From the NCBI GenBank assembly GCA_002404015.1, contig DHIW01000097.1, positions 403 to 40,806 on the forward strand: a stretch of 40,404 nt of DNA, written 5' to 3'. Every line of letters begins with the position of its first letter. The first letter of the stretch is position 1. A program made the translations under genes and the position numbers. Positions 1 to 8,191 of the stretch are shown here, piece by piece. Origin of the DNA: Chloroflexi bacterium UBA4736 (GTDB lineage Bacteria > Chloroflexota > Dormibacteria > Dormibacterales > Dormibacteraceae). Under the pieces are notes generated by a model. The model saw only the letters and a list, made by a program, of their open reading frames with translations. It was not told the DNA's origin and ran no database searches.

Positions 1-291
1 CTGGAAGATCATCGCGATCTCGGCCCCCCGGATCTCCTCCATCTCGCCCTGGGAGACCTTGACCAGGTCGCGGCCCTTGAAGAGGATCTCGCCGCCGGCG
101 ATCCGGCCCGGGTGCTGCAGCAACCGCATGATGCTCAGGACCGTCACCGACTTGCCGGAGCCCGACTCCCCCACGATTCCCAGCGTCTCGCCCGGGTTCA
201 GCTCGAAGTCCACCCCGTCCACCGCCTTCACCAGCCCGTCCCTGGTCGGGAACTGGGTCTTCAGGCCCTTGACCTTGAGCAGGGTTTCCAT
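1..291 (-). CDS. Peptide/nickel-type ABC transporter ATP-binding protein, N-terminal part (cut by window edge)
   Basis: The minus-strand frame opens with ATG at 291 and runs off the left edge after 97 codons. It begins [10 protein letters not shown] and carries the Walker A motif GESGSGKS at residues 41-48. The last visible residues, AMIFQ, are the start of the Q-loop. This is the N-terminal third of a DppD/OppD-type ATPase, which powers import of peptides or similar solutes at the inner face of the membrane. It lies 13 nt downstream of the DppC-like permease gene in the same direction, so it is the fourth gene of the binding protein-DppB-DppC-DppD operon. The signature motif, Walker B and the C-terminal oligopeptide extension lie outside the window, so DppD versus DppF cannot be decided; a first-position ATPase is normally DppD. 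Confidence 0.9.
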   Translation of the reverse strand, partial: METLLKVKGLKTQFPTRDGLVKAVDGVDFELNPGETLGIVGESGSGKSVTVLSIMRLLQHPGRIAGGEILFKGRDLVKVSQGEMEEIRGAEIAMIFQ

Positions 292-304
292 CGAGGGCCT
301 GACT

Positions 305-1228
305 CTACTTCAGGCGCGGATCGAAGGCGTCGCGGACGGCGTTGCCGAAGAGGTTGGCGGCAAGCACCGTCGCGAAGATCATCAGGCCCGGGAAGATGAC
401 GAGCCAGCCCGAGTGGACGAAGAAGGTCTGCGAGTTGCTGAGCATGTTGCCCCAGGTGGCCGTGGGCTGGTGGATGCCGAGACCCAGGAAGTCCAGCGCG
501 GCCTCGGTGAGGATGATGCCTCCGACGCCGAGGCTGGCGGCTACGATCATGATGGGAAGGACGTTGGGGAACAGGTGCCGGACCATCAGGCGGACGTCGG
601 TCGCGCCCACCGAGCGCGTGGCCAGGATGAAGTCCCGCTGCTTGATGGACAGGGTCTCCCCCCGCACGAGCCGGGCCACGGTCCCCCACGCTACGGAGGC
701 GATGATCAGCGAGAGGGTGATCGTGTTCGGAGAGAACAGGATCGACATCAGGATGAAGAGGAAGATGGCGGGCACGGCCAGGATGATGTCGACGAACCGC
801 ATCAGGATGTCGTCGATCCAGCCCCCGTAGTAGCCGGCGATCAGACCCACGCTGCCGCCCACCAAGATCGTGATGGACACCGTCAGGAAGCCGATCCCCA
901 GGGTGACCCGGCCGCCCCAGATCAGCCGCGTCAAAGTGTCCCGGCCGAGCTCGTCGGCGCCCAGCCAGTTGTGCGGGTTGGGCGCGTCGAAGTTGTGGTC
1001 GAGGTTCTGCTGCGTCGGCGTGTAGTGCGTCACGAAGTTGGTGATGAGCGGCGCGCAGATGGCGAGGAGCGCGAGCACCAGGATCAGGAGCCCGGCGTAC
1101 ATGCCGACCCGATTGCCGCGAAGCCGTTCCCAGGACTCCTGCCAGTAGCTCTGCGCGGGCCGCGTCGACTCGCCCTGGAAGGCGGCCTCGGGCAGTGGCT
1201 CCTGCTCGAGGGCGGTCGGGCCGATCAT
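305..1228 (-). CDS. ABC transporter permease, DppC/OppC type
   Basis: A 307-residue inner-membrane permease. A cytoplasmic N-terminus of about 40 residues precedes TM1 (around residues 43-62), then a periplasmic loop rich in Asn and His, then a BPD_transp_1 domain with five further hydrophobic segments. The EAA-type loop that docks the ATPase reads [10 protein letters not shown] near residue 245. Length and architecture are normal for DppC. The ATG at 1228 overlaps the stop of the dppB-like gene by 4 nt, so the two are translationally coupled. It forms the pore with the DppB-like partner; the substrate is decided by the binding protein and cannot be read here. Confidence 0.93.
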   Translation of the reverse strand: MIGPTALEQEPLPEAAFQGESTRPAQSYWQESWERLRGNRVGMYAGLLILVLALLAICAPLITNFVTHYTPTQQNLDHNFDAPNPHNWLGADELGRDTLTRLIWGGRVTLGIGFLTVSITILVGGSVGLIAGYYGGWIDDILMRFVDIILAVPAIFLFILMSILFSPNTITLSLIIASVAWGTVARLVRGETLSIKQRDFILATRSVGATDVRLMVRHLFPNVLPIMIVAASLGVGGIILTEAALDFLGLGIHQPTATWGNMLSNSQTFFVHSGWLVIFPGLMIFATVLAANLFGNAVRDAFDPRLK

Positions 1229-2262
1229 GCCAACCTGATCCTCGGGTCGAGCGTCGCGTAGACGACGTCGGCGATCAGGTTGCCGAGGATGACCAGGAGT
1301 GCCGCGAAGGTGGTCAACCCGAGCACCGAAGTGTAGTCATACGCCAGGGCTCGCTGGTATGCGAACAGGCCGATGCCCGGCCAGCTGAAGACGACTTCGA
1401 CCACGAGCGCTCCGCTGACGAGCCCGGGCAGCTCCAGGCCGACCAGGGTCACGAGCGGGATCAGCGAGTTGCGCAGCGCGTGGACATAGATGACGCGGCG
1501 TTCGTTCATGCCCTTGGCGCGGGCCGTGCGGACGTAGTCCTGCGCCAGCGTCTCCAGGACGCTGGAACGCGTGTATCGGGACCAGATCGCCAGGTACACG
1601 AACGAGAGGACCAGCGCGGGCATCACGAGGTGGACCAGGCGGTCCAGGAGGTCGCCGCCGCCGAAGGGGCTCTGGTAGCCGCCGGAGGGGAGCCAGGGCA
1701 GTCCCCAGGCCTCGAGCGACACCGAGAAGAAGAGGATCAGCATCAGTCCCAGCCAGAACTGGGGGATCGCCACGCCGGCCACCGAGAGGCCGGTCAGGAA
1801 CGAGTCGATCTTGCTGCCCCGGCGGAGGGCGCCGGTGACGCCGAGGGGGATCGAGATCAGGACGCCGATGATGATCGCCGTGATCGTCAGCTCGATCGTG
1901 GGGCCGAGCCGGTCGATGATGTGGGGCGCCACGGCGCTGCCGTCCGTCATGGAGTAGCCGAAGTTGCCCTCCAGGATGCCGGGCGTGATGTTGCCGGCGC
2001 CCCCCAGCAGGGAGGCCAGGCCGACCTTGGCCATGATGAACGCGACCCCGATCCAGTCCAGGTACTGGACCCAGAGCGGCCGGTCCAGCCCCAGGCCGAC
2101 CTTCAGCGCCTCCACGTCGGCGGGCTTCAGGTTGTAGTTGAGGGCCAGGCCGGGCACGAAGCTGCCGGCCGTTCCGTGCATCAGCAGGAACGTGATGAGG
2201 GTGACGCCGATCACGACGGGGATCGACGCCACCACCCTTCTCACCACATACCGGGCCAGCAT
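1225..2262 (-). CDS. ABC transporter permease, DppB/OppB type
   Basis: A 345-residue permease starting MLARYVVRRVVASIP, the typical DppB opening with a basic cytoplasmic stub followed by TM1 (about residues 10-30). A long extracytoplasmic segment follows, then the BPD_transp_1 domain with five hydrophobic stretches. The EAA region near residue 290 includes VVEVVFSWPGIG, a DppB-family signature. It is preceded by the solute-binding protein gene (26-nt gap) and overlaps the DppC-like gene by 4 nt. It acts as one half of the membrane channel. Confidence 0.93.
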   Translation of the reverse strand: MLARYVVRRVVASIPVVIGVTLITFLLMHGTAGSFVPGLALNYNLKPADVEALKVGLGLDRPLWVQYLDWIGVAFIMAKVGLASLLGGAGNITPGILEGNFGYSMTDGSAVAPHIIDRLGPTIELTITAIIIGVLISIPLGVTGALRRGSKIDSFLTGLSVAGVAIPQFWLGLMLILFFSVSLEAWGLPWLPSGGYQSPFGGGDLLDRLVHLVMPALVLSFVYLAIWSRYTRSSVLETLAQDYVRTARAKGMNERRVIYVHALRNSLIPLVTLVGLELPGLVSGALVVEVVFSWPGIGLFAYQRALAYDYTSVLGLTTFAALLVILGNLIADVVYATLDPRIRLA

Positions 2263-2288
2263 GTCTCTAGCTCAGATCGAGCGTAGCG

Positions 2289-4022
2289 CTACTTGCCGTC
2301 CGTTACGAAAACGTCTTTGAACCACGGCCGCGCGCCGTAGCGGTTGTACGTACCGAGGTTGAAGTTGGAGACCCGCTTGCTGAGGGCCCACAGGCTCTTC
2401 GGGTAGAGGACGAGCGGCGCCGGCAGGTCGTTCATCAGGATCTCCTGGACCTGGGCGTAGATCGTCTTGCGCTTCGCTCGGTCGAGCGTGGCCAGCCCGT
2501 CGTCGAGCAGCTTGTCGACGGCGGGGTTCTTGTAGCCCATGCCGTTCAAGCCCTGTCCGACCGAGCGCGAGTGCCACAGCTGCGACTGGTCGGGGTCGGT
2601 GTTGCCGACCGAGATCCCGATCAGGATCATGTCGAAAGCCAGCGTGCTGGTCAGCTGCGTCACGAGCTGCTGGAACTGCACCGGCTTGGGCGTCACTTCG
2701 GCGCCGACCGTCTTCCAGGAGTCGGCCATGACCTGGATGAAGTTCTCGCGCACCTTGTTGCCGGCGTTGGTGCGCAGCTCCCAGGCCATCCGCTGGCCGT
2801 TCTTGCTGCGGATGCCGTCCGCGCCCTTGGCCCAGCCGGCCGCGTCGAGCAGCGAGTTGGCCTTGGCGACGTCAAACGGGTACTGGGCCTTCGGCGTGAC
2901 ATGAACCCAGTTGGTGCTACCGATCGACGAGTCGGCCACCTTGGCCTGCTTGAAGTACACGCGGTCGGCCACCTGGGGCCGGTTGAGCGCGTAGAGGAGC
3001 GCTTGCCGCACCTTCACGTCGCTGAAGATGGTGGCGGCCTTCGACTTCGTGGGATCGAGCTGCGTCTGGTAGTACTCGAAGTTCGGCGTGTCGATGCTGA
3101 GCCGGTTGAGCGTCGAGACCGTGGCCAGGGAGTCCCACTGGCTGGAGTCGGGCGAACCCACGTCCAGCTCGCCGGTCTTCAGCTGGTTGGCGATCGCGAC
3201 AGCGTCGGTGACCACCTTGTACACGAACGTGTCGAGGTAGGGCGCGCCCCGCCAGTAGGTGTCGTTGCGCTTCATCGTGTACTGCTGGCCCTTGTCCCAC
3301 TTGACCGGGATGAAGGCGCCGTTGACGACGGTGGGGAGGGTGTTCAGGTCGGTGCTGTTGATCGCCGCCGGGTCCATCTTGCTCCAGATATGCGCCGGGA
3401 GCATGCCGATGGTGCCGTAGTTGTCCATGAAGGACGCCCAGATCTTGTTCATGGTGACGACGACTGTGTACTTGTCCGTCGCCACCGCGCTCTTCATGTA
3501 GGTTTCGAAGTCCGGGCGGAACCGCGACTTGGCCGCCTTCCACTTGGGGTCGTACATGGACTGGAACGTGAAGGCCGCGTCATCCGATGTGACCGGGGTG
3601 CCGTCCGACCACTTGGCGTCCTGGCGCAGGTCGAACTTGTAGGTCACGTTGTCGGCGTCCGGCTTGGGGACCGTCTTGGCGATGGCCGGGATCAGGTTGC
3701 CGGCGGCGTCGATGTCGAGCAGGCCGTCATAGCAGCGGCCGCTGATCACCTGGCTGGCGGTGTCGTTCAGATAGATCGGGTTCACGTTGGCGATGTCGGA
3801 GATCGTTCCCTCGACCAGGTGGCCGCCCTTGACAGCGTTGGCGGTGTTGCTCTTTTGGGTGCCCGCGTTGGCGCAGGCTGCCAGGAACTCCACGCCGCCG
3901 GCCAGGAAGGCGGAGAAGGCGACCGCGCCTCCAATGCCCTTCAGGACGTCGCGGCGCGACCACTCGTCCAGGAACCTCTCGAACTGGTCGAAGCCCATGT
4001 CGGGAGCCTTTGCTCGGCCCAT
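2289..4022 (-). CDS. Solute-binding lipoprotein of a peptide/nickel-type ABC importer (SBP_bac_5)
   Basis: A 577-residue extracytoplasmic binding protein. The N-terminus has a twin-arginine signal (SRRDVLKG, residues 22-29), a hydrophobic stretch and a lipobox LAAC with Cys50, so it is probably exported folded by Tat and lipid-anchored. The mature part has the SBP_bac_5 fold, including the family stretch DLRQDAKWSDGTPVT. Length is usual for the family. ATG 4022 is chosen because GGAGG lies 10 nt upstream; an internal ATG at residue 9 would also leave the Tat signal intact. It is the first gene of the importer operon. Known ligands of the family include di- and oligopeptides, nickel chelates and glutathione; none can be assigned here. 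Confidence 0.92.
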   Translation of the reverse strand: MGRAKAPDMGFDQFERFLDEWSRRDVLKGIGGAVAFSAFLAGGVEFLAACANAGTQKSNTANAVKGGHLVEGTISDIANVNPIYLNDTASQVISGRCYDGLLDIDAAGNLIPAIAKTVPKPDADNVTYKFDLRQDAKWSDGTPVTSDDAAFTFQSMYDPKWKAAKSRFRPDFETYMKSAVATDKYTVVVTMNKIWASFMDNYGTIGMLPAHIWSKMDPAAINSTDLNTLPTVVNGAFIPVKWDKGQQYTMKRNDTYWRGAPYLDTFVYKVVTDAVAIANQLKTGELDVGSPDSSQWDSLATVSTLNRLSIDTPNFEYYQTQLDPTKSKAATIFSDVKVRQALLYALNRPQVADRVYFKQAKVADSSIGSTNWVHVTPKAQYPFDVAKANSLLDAAGWAKGADGIRSKNGQRMAWELRTNAGNKVRENFIQVMADSWKTVGAEVTPKPVQFQQLVTQLTSTLAFDMILIGISVGNTDPDQSQLWHSRSVGQGLNGMGYKNPAVDKLLDDGLATLDRAKRKTIYAQVQEILMNDLPAPLVLYPKSLWALSKRVSNFNLGTYNRYGARPWFKDVFVTDGK

Positions 4023-4092
4023 CTACTCTCTTCCTCCATCCGATCTTTGATCTGGCGCGCGTCGGTATCCGAATACAGGACGCGACCGCGCC

Positions 4093-4122
4093 ATCATAGG
4101 CACCCCTTGAGTGACACGTCAA
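4093..4122 (-). promoter_or_regulatory. Probable sigma70-type promoter of the ABC importer operon
   Basis: Read on the minus strand, TTGACG (4122-4117) is followed after 18 bp by TATGAT (4098-4093). Transcription would start near 4086 and leave a leader of about 65 nt carrying the GGAGG ribosome site of the binding-protein gene. Both hexamers are close to consensus. No operator is evident. Confidence 0.6.
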
Positions 4123-4133
4123 AATCACGCTCA

Positions 4134-4424
4134 GTGGTGGTCGGCATTATGAGACTAACCCTTCACCTGCCAAACAGTGGTTCCCTTAAAGCGAAAAGGC
4201 AGGTGGTGAAGGGCCTGCTCCAGCGCATTCGCAGCGAGTACGGGGTGGCCGCGGCCGAGGTCGGCGAGCTGGACCGCTGGCAGCTGGCGCAGCTGGGTAT
4301 CGCCTGCGTCAGCGGTGAGGGCCGCCACGCCGACGAGGTGCTGGCCCGGGTCCTCACCTTCGTCGAGGCACGGGCCGGCGACGCCGTGCTCACCGACGTG
4401 ACGACCGAGCTCCTTAGGGTCTAG
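4134..4424 (+). CDS. DUF503 (YlxP-like) small protein
   Basis: A 96-residue protein. The stretch SLKAKRQVVKGLLQRIR and the later QLAQLGIACVS are hallmarks of DUF503/YlxP, a small ferredoxin-like fold often coded beside nusA-infB-rbfA; its role is not settled. Family members begin M-I/V-V-G, which fits the GTG at 4134 or 4137 (VVVGIMRL); the ATG at 4149 would remove the first beta strand. Here it stands alone, divergent from the importer operon and convergent with the CoA-transferase gene. The two stop codons share the palindrome CTAG (4421-4424). Function unknown. Confidence 0.82.
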   Translation: MVVGIMRLTLHLPNSGSLKAKRQVVKGLLQRIRSEYGVAAAEVGELDRWQLAQLGIACVSGEGRHADEVLARVLTFVEARAGDAVLTDVTTELLRV

Positions 4425-5581
4425 CCGGGGAGGGTGCGGCCGAGCACCTCGCTCAGCACCTCGTCGGTGTGCTGCCCGAGCGTGGGCGGCGGCAGCCGGA
4501 TGGGCGAGGATCGGCCGTCCAGCTTCCAGGGCGCGCCGACCACCGAGATGGCGCCGGCCAGCGGGTGCTGGACCTCCAGCAGCATGGCGCGCTCCTGCGT
4601 GATGGGGTCCGCGAAGGCCTCTGCCAGGTCGTTGATCGGACCGGCGGGAATGCCGGCCGCGGCCAGCCGGTCCAACCACTCGGCTGTCGTGCGTCCCTGC
4701 AGGCGCTCCTCGACCAGCCGGTTCAGCTCCGGGCGCGCCGCCTGGCGCTGGGCGTTGGTTCGGAAGCGGGGGTCCTCGGCCAGCTCAGGCGCCTCCAGCA
4801 CCTCGCAGAAACGCTGGTAGTGGCTGTCCGAGCCGACCCCGATGTTCATATGGCCGTGCCGGGTGGCGAATGTCCCATAGGGCGCGATGGTGGCGTGGAA
4901 GTTGCCGTCCTTCTGAGGCGGCTCGCCGGTCGCGAAAAAGCGGCCCGCCTGGTACGTCAGGAGCGCGAGCAGCGAGTCGTGCAGCGCCACATCGACGTAG
5001 CGACCCTTCCCCGTCCGCTCGCGCTCGAATAGGGCGGCAGTCACGGCCTGGGCGGCGAACATGCCGGCCGTGATGTCGCCCGCCGGGACCCCCAGCTTGG
5101 TGGGGCCGGCGTCGGGCTGCCCGGTGAGGCTCATCAGCCCGGACGTCCCCTGGGCGATCTGGTCGTAGCCGGCCAGCTCCGGGTGGCCCTGGCCGAACCC
5201 GCTGATCGAGGCGTAGATCAGGGCGGGCTTGAGCGCTCGCAGCTCCTCGTGGCCCAGCCCCAGCCGCTCGGCCGTGCCCGGTTTGTAGTTTTCCACCAGC
5301 ACGTCCGAGGCCAGCGCCAGGTCGATCGCCGCCCTGCGGCCGAAGTCCCCCTTCAGGTCCAGGACGACACTCCGCTTGTTGCGGTTCACGGAGAGGAAGT
5401 AGGAAGACTCGCCCTCGATGAAGGGCGGCCCCCAGTGCCGCGAGTGGTCGCCCTCGGGAGGCTCCAGCTTCACCACGTCGGCGCCGAGGTCGCCGAGCAG
5501 CATGGTGCAGTAGGGGCCGGCCAGCGCATGCGTGAGATCGAGCACGCGCACGCCGGCGAGCGGCAGCGGATCGCCTGCCAT
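4421..5581 (-). CDS. Class III CoA-transferase (CaiB/BaiF family)
   Basis: A 386-residue family III CoA-transferase, which moves CoA between carboxylic acids through an aspartyl-CoA intermediate. The N-terminus has the family stretch VRVLDLTHALAGPYC, then LGDLGADVVKLEPPEGD and NRNKRSVVLDLK. The conserved catalytic Asp is expected in the GYDQIAQGTSGLMSLTG region. Length is normal. ATG 5581 is chosen because a -10 box TAGACT lies 8 nt upstream, which suggests a leaderless message; a longer frame reaches 5617 but would run through that box. No acyl-CoA dehydrogenase or dedicated pathway gene is adjacent, so the substrate (carnitine, formate/oxalate, succinate/mesaconate and others are known) is open. 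Confidence 0.9.
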   Translation of the reverse strand: MAGDPLPLAGVRVLDLTHALAGPYCTMLLGDLGADVVKLEPPEGDHSRHWGPPFIEGESSYFLSVNRNKRSVVLDLKGDFGRRAAIDLALASDVLVENYKPGTAERLGLGHEELRALKPALIYASISGFGQGHPELAGYDQIAQGTSGLMSLTGQPDAGPTKLGVPAGDITAGMFAAQAVTAALFERERTGKGRYVDVALHDSLLALLTYQAGRFFATGEPPQKDGNFHATIAPYGTFATRHGHMNIGVGSDSHYQRFCEVLEAPELAEDPRFRTNAQRQAARPELNRLVEERLQGRTTAEWLDRLAAAGIPAGPINDLAEAFADPITQERAMLLEVQHPLAGAISVVGAPWKLDGRSSPIRLPPPTLGQHTDEVLSEVLGRTLPG

Positions 5582-5589
5582 CGCGGTTG

Positions 5590-5595
5590 AGTCTA
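5590..5595 (-). promoter_or_regulatory. -10 box TAGACT of the CoA-transferase gene
   Basis: TAGACT on the minus strand ends 8 nt before ATG 5581. This spacing puts the transcription start at or next to the start codon, the leaderless arrangement seen repeatedly in this window. No clear -35 was found. Confidence 0.45.
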
Positions 5596-5627
5596 GGGGC
5601 CTGCGGTAATCAGTCACTTTCGGCCGC

Positions 5628-5633
5628 TACGAT
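5628..5633 (+). promoter_or_regulatory. -10 box TACGAT of the helicase gene
   Basis: TACGAT precedes an ATC codon at 5641 by 7 nt and the TTG at 5656 by 22 nt. The 7-nt spacing matches leaderless genes elsewhere in the window (for example TAGGAT at 31366), but no ATG, GTG or TTG stands at that place. The leader to TTG 5656 contains AGGA with an 8-nt spacer. Confidence 0.4.
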
Positions 5634-5655
5634 CGGGAGTATCAGGACCGAAACG

Positions 5656-8037
5656 TTGAAGGAAGCCTTCGAGGCGAGCCTGCCCTGGCCGCTCGACCCC
5701 TTCCAGGCGGAGGCGATCGAAAAGCTTGACGGCAGCCAGGGGGTGCTGGTGAGCGCACCCACCTCGAGCGGCAAGACGGTCGTCGCCGAGTACGCCATCT
5801 TTCGCGCCCTCCAGGAGGGTTCCAAGGTCATCTACACGACGCCCTTGAAGGCCCTCAGCAACCAGAAGTTCCGCGACTTCCGGGTCCAGTACGGCGAGGG
5901 CCGGGTCGGCCTGGTCACCGGCGAGAACAACATCAACGAGGACGCGGCCGTCGTGGTGATGACGACTGAGATCCTGCGCAACGTCATCTACGAGGACCCC
6001 CAGCGGCTGGACCTGGTGCGCCACGTCATCCTGGACGAGGTCCACTACATCGACGACTTCCCGCGCGGCTCGGTCTGGGAGGAGATCATCGTCCAGGCGC
6101 CCGCGCACATCAAGTTCGTCGGCCTCTCGGCCACGATCGGCAACTACCGCGAGATAGCCGATTGGATGAGCGAGAACCGGGGCCCGGTGGCCACGATCTA
6201 CCACGAGGAGCGGCCGACCGAGCTGAAGCTCTGGCTGGCGATGCAGAACCACTTCCACCCCCTGTTCGGGAAGGAGGGCGGCATCGACCAGAAGACCTGG
6301 TCGCGGGCGGTCCAGGACGAGGAGGCCGGGTTCCGGGTTCACGGCTTCCGCCACCTCCCGTCCAACGACATGCTGGAGGTGATCGGCGAGCTGCGGCGCA
6401 TGCAGATGCTGCCCGCGATCTACTTCATCTTCTCTCGGCGCGGCTGCCGCGAGGCCCTTCAGCGCTGCTCCTACCACGACTTCGACCTGACCAGCGCCGA
6501 TGAGAAGGCGCGGATCGATCACATAGCGCAGCGGCGGCTGGACGCCCTTGGCGACTCGGACGAGGCCGCCCTCTACCGGAAGATGGTCGACTCCGGCCAG
6601 ATGCTGCGCGGCCTGGCCGTCCACCACGCCGGCCTGCTTCCGTACCACAAGGAGCTGGTCGAGGAGCTCTTCCAGCTAGGCCTTATCAAGGTGGTGTTCG
6701 CCACCGAGACGCTCTCGCTGGGAATCAACATGCCGGCCAAGGCCGTGGTCGTGTCCTCCTTCACCAAGTTCGACGGCGTCAACTTCTCGAACCTCACGAC
6801 CGGCGAGCTGACCCAGCTGATGGGACGGGCGGGCCGGCGGGGGATCGACCCCATCGGACACGGGGTGATCCTGAAGGAGTCCGACGTCCAGATCGGGACC
6901 ATCTACGAGGTCGCGATGGGCGAGGGCCTGGTGGTCGAGTCCAAGTTCCTGCCCAGCTACAACATGGTCCTCAACCTGCTCCGCATCTACACGCCGGAGC
7001 AGGCCGACGAGCTCATGGCCCGATCCTTCGGCCAGTACCAGAAGCGGCTGGCGTCGGAGAACGCGGGCGAGCGGATGGCCAACCTCCGGAGCCGGCTCGA
7101 GGACCTGCGCGCGACGTGGGACACGACCGACGCCTCCCTGAAGGACGTGGCCGACTACTACCGGATCGAGGAACGTCGCCGCGCGATCCGGATCGAGATC
7201 CGGCGGCTGCGCCGGGAGACGGTGCCGGTGCGCCGGCGCGGCCGCGGGCGCGGCGGCTTCAAGGGCGTCCCCCACGGCCAGACCGGCCGCCAGCTGCACC
7301 GGTTGGAGTTGGAGGGGAAGGAGCTGCTGGAGCGTCAGCGGAAGCTGAAGGTGGTGCGCAGCCCCCGCTTCGGCGAGCTGGTTCACGCGTACGGCGAGAT
7401 CCGCGACCTTGACCGCGAGGTGGCCAGGACCGAGCGCGAGGTGGGCGAGGCGATCGACGAGTACGCGCGCAAGTTCCGCCGCCTGAGCCGGATCCTGACC
7501 GAGACCGGCTTCCTGGCCGGAGATCGGCCAACCGAGAAGGGGATGCTGGCCTCGCGCGTCTACGGCGAGAACACGCTGGTCCTGACGGAGGCGGTGTGGC
7601 TCGGCTACCTGGAGGGGCTGGCGCCGGAGGAGCTGTGCGGCCTGGTCGTGATGCTGGCGGCCGAGGACCGCGCCCGCGACAGGGGCCCCCGGGCTCCCCG
7701 CCGCTACCCCACGCCGGCGATCGCCCAGACCGCGCGCCTCCTGCGCTCGCTCTACTTCCGCTTCTCGGACCTCGAGCAGGAGCTCGACGAGCCCAACCTG
7801 CGGCCGCCCTCCCACGACTACATCGACTTCGCCTACCGCTGGGCGTCGGGGGAGCCGATGGACGCCCTGCCGCTGCCTCCGAACGTGGACATAGGCGACG
7901 CGATCAAGGCCATGAAAGGGCTCTACTCGCTGCTCCGGCAGCTGGAGTGGGCCCTGCGCCAGTCCGGCAACCCCCTGGGCGACACGGTGCGCCGCGCGGT
8001 CGAAGCGATGGAGCGGGACGTCATCAAGAGGACCTAG
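5656..8037 (+). CDS. Ski2/Mtr4-like DExH-box RNA helicase (HelY-like)
   Basis: A superfamily II helicase of about 793 residues. From TTG 5656 the motifs are: Q-like region DPFQAEAI (15-22), motif I APTSSGKT (34-41), TPLKALSNQ (52-60), motif II DEVH (127-130), motif III SAT (in GLSATIGN), and motif VI QLMGRAGRRGID. The C-terminal part has a long basic/acidic helical region with a run of Arg-Gly (RRRGRGRGG) and a DSH-CT-like domain. This matches actinobacterial HelY and eukaryotic Ski2/Mtr4 proteins, which unwind RNA for decay. The start is uncertain: no ATG or GTG is available, TTG 5656 has AGGA 8 nt upstream, TTG 5587 is in the same frame, and ATC 5641 has leaderless spacing. The gene stands alone. 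Confidence 0.93.
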   Translation: MKEAFEASLPWPLDPFQAEAIEKLDGSQGVLVSAPTSSGKTVVAEYAIFRALQEGSKVIYTTPLKALSNQKFRDFRVQYGEGRVGLVTGENNINEDAAVVVMTTEILRNVIYEDPQRLDLVRHVILDEVHYIDDFPRGSVWEEIIVQAPAHIKFVGLSATIGNYREIADWMSENRGPVATIYHEERPTELKLWLAMQNHFHPLFGKEGGIDQKTWSRAVQDEEAGFRVHGFRHLPSNDMLEVIGELRRMQMLPAIYFIFSRRGCREALQRCSYHDFDLTSADEKARIDHIAQRRLDALGDSDEAALYRKMVDSGQMLRGLAVHHAGLLPYHKELVEELFQLGLIKVVFATETLSLGINMPAKAVVVSSFTKFDGVNFSNLTTGELTQLMGRAGRRGIDPIGHGVILKESDVQIGTIYEVAMGEGLVVESKFLPSYNMVLNLLRIYTPEQADELMARSFGQYQKRLASENAGERMANLRSRLEDLRATWDTTDASLKDVADYYRIEERRRAIRIEIRRLRRETVPVRRRGRGRGGFKGVPHGQTGRQLHRLELEGKELLERQRKLKVVRSPRFGELVHAYGEIRDLDREVARTEREVGEAIDEYARKFRRLSRILTETGFLAGDRPTEKGMLASRVYGENTLVLTEAVWLGYLEGLAPEELCGLVVMLAAEDRARDRGPRAPRRYPTPAIAQTARLLRSLYFRFSDLEQELDEPNLRPPSHDYIDFAYRWASGEPMDALPLPPNVDIGDAIKAMKGLYSLLRQLEWALRQSGNPLGDTVRRAVEAMERDVIKRT

Positions 8038-8170
8038 GAAGCACGCGCCGCAGCCACCAGATGCCGAGCAGGAAACGCGCGACCGTCATTGGCTCTGGCT
8101 CGACCTGGTTGCGGATCTCGACCAGGGGGCCGGCGGCGGCCTCGACGAACAGCCGGATCGAGACGCCCAC
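8024..8170 (-). CDS. Possible small protein of 48 residues, unrecognised
   Basis: The minus strand between the helicase and the next gene holds an open frame from GTG 8170 to TGA 8024. It encodes SIRLFVEAAAGPLVEIRN and a C-terminal ARFLLGIWWLRRVLP, an amphipathic or membrane-seeking helix. Its composition is less Arg/Gly-rich than the usual shadow frames here. It overlaps the helicase stop by 14 nt. The GTG faces the next plus gene across 21 bp, and AGTCTA, the complement of that gene's -10, ends 5 nt before it. No family is recognised and it may not be expressed. Confidence 0.3.
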   Translation of the reverse strand: MGVSIRLFVEAAAGPLVEIRNQVEPEPMTVARFLLGIWWLRRVLPRSS

Positions 8171-8191
8171 CCGCCTAGACTGAATCGGGTC

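Noticed and set aside
59..1261. Long open frame antisense to the ABC permease gene
   Set aside because: Arg/Glu/Gln-rich composition with no family features; it mirrors the opposite strand of a clearly real dppC-like gene, as expected at this GC content.
4106..4112. CTTGAGT, half of an HspR-type operator, upstream of the importer operon
   Set aside because: The inverted partner at the right spacing is missing, so a single 7-mer is likely chance.
2571..4133. Long plus-strand frame leading into the DUF503 gene
   Set aside because: Antisense to the binding protein and repetitive in Val/Asp/Arg; only the last 96 codons match a family.
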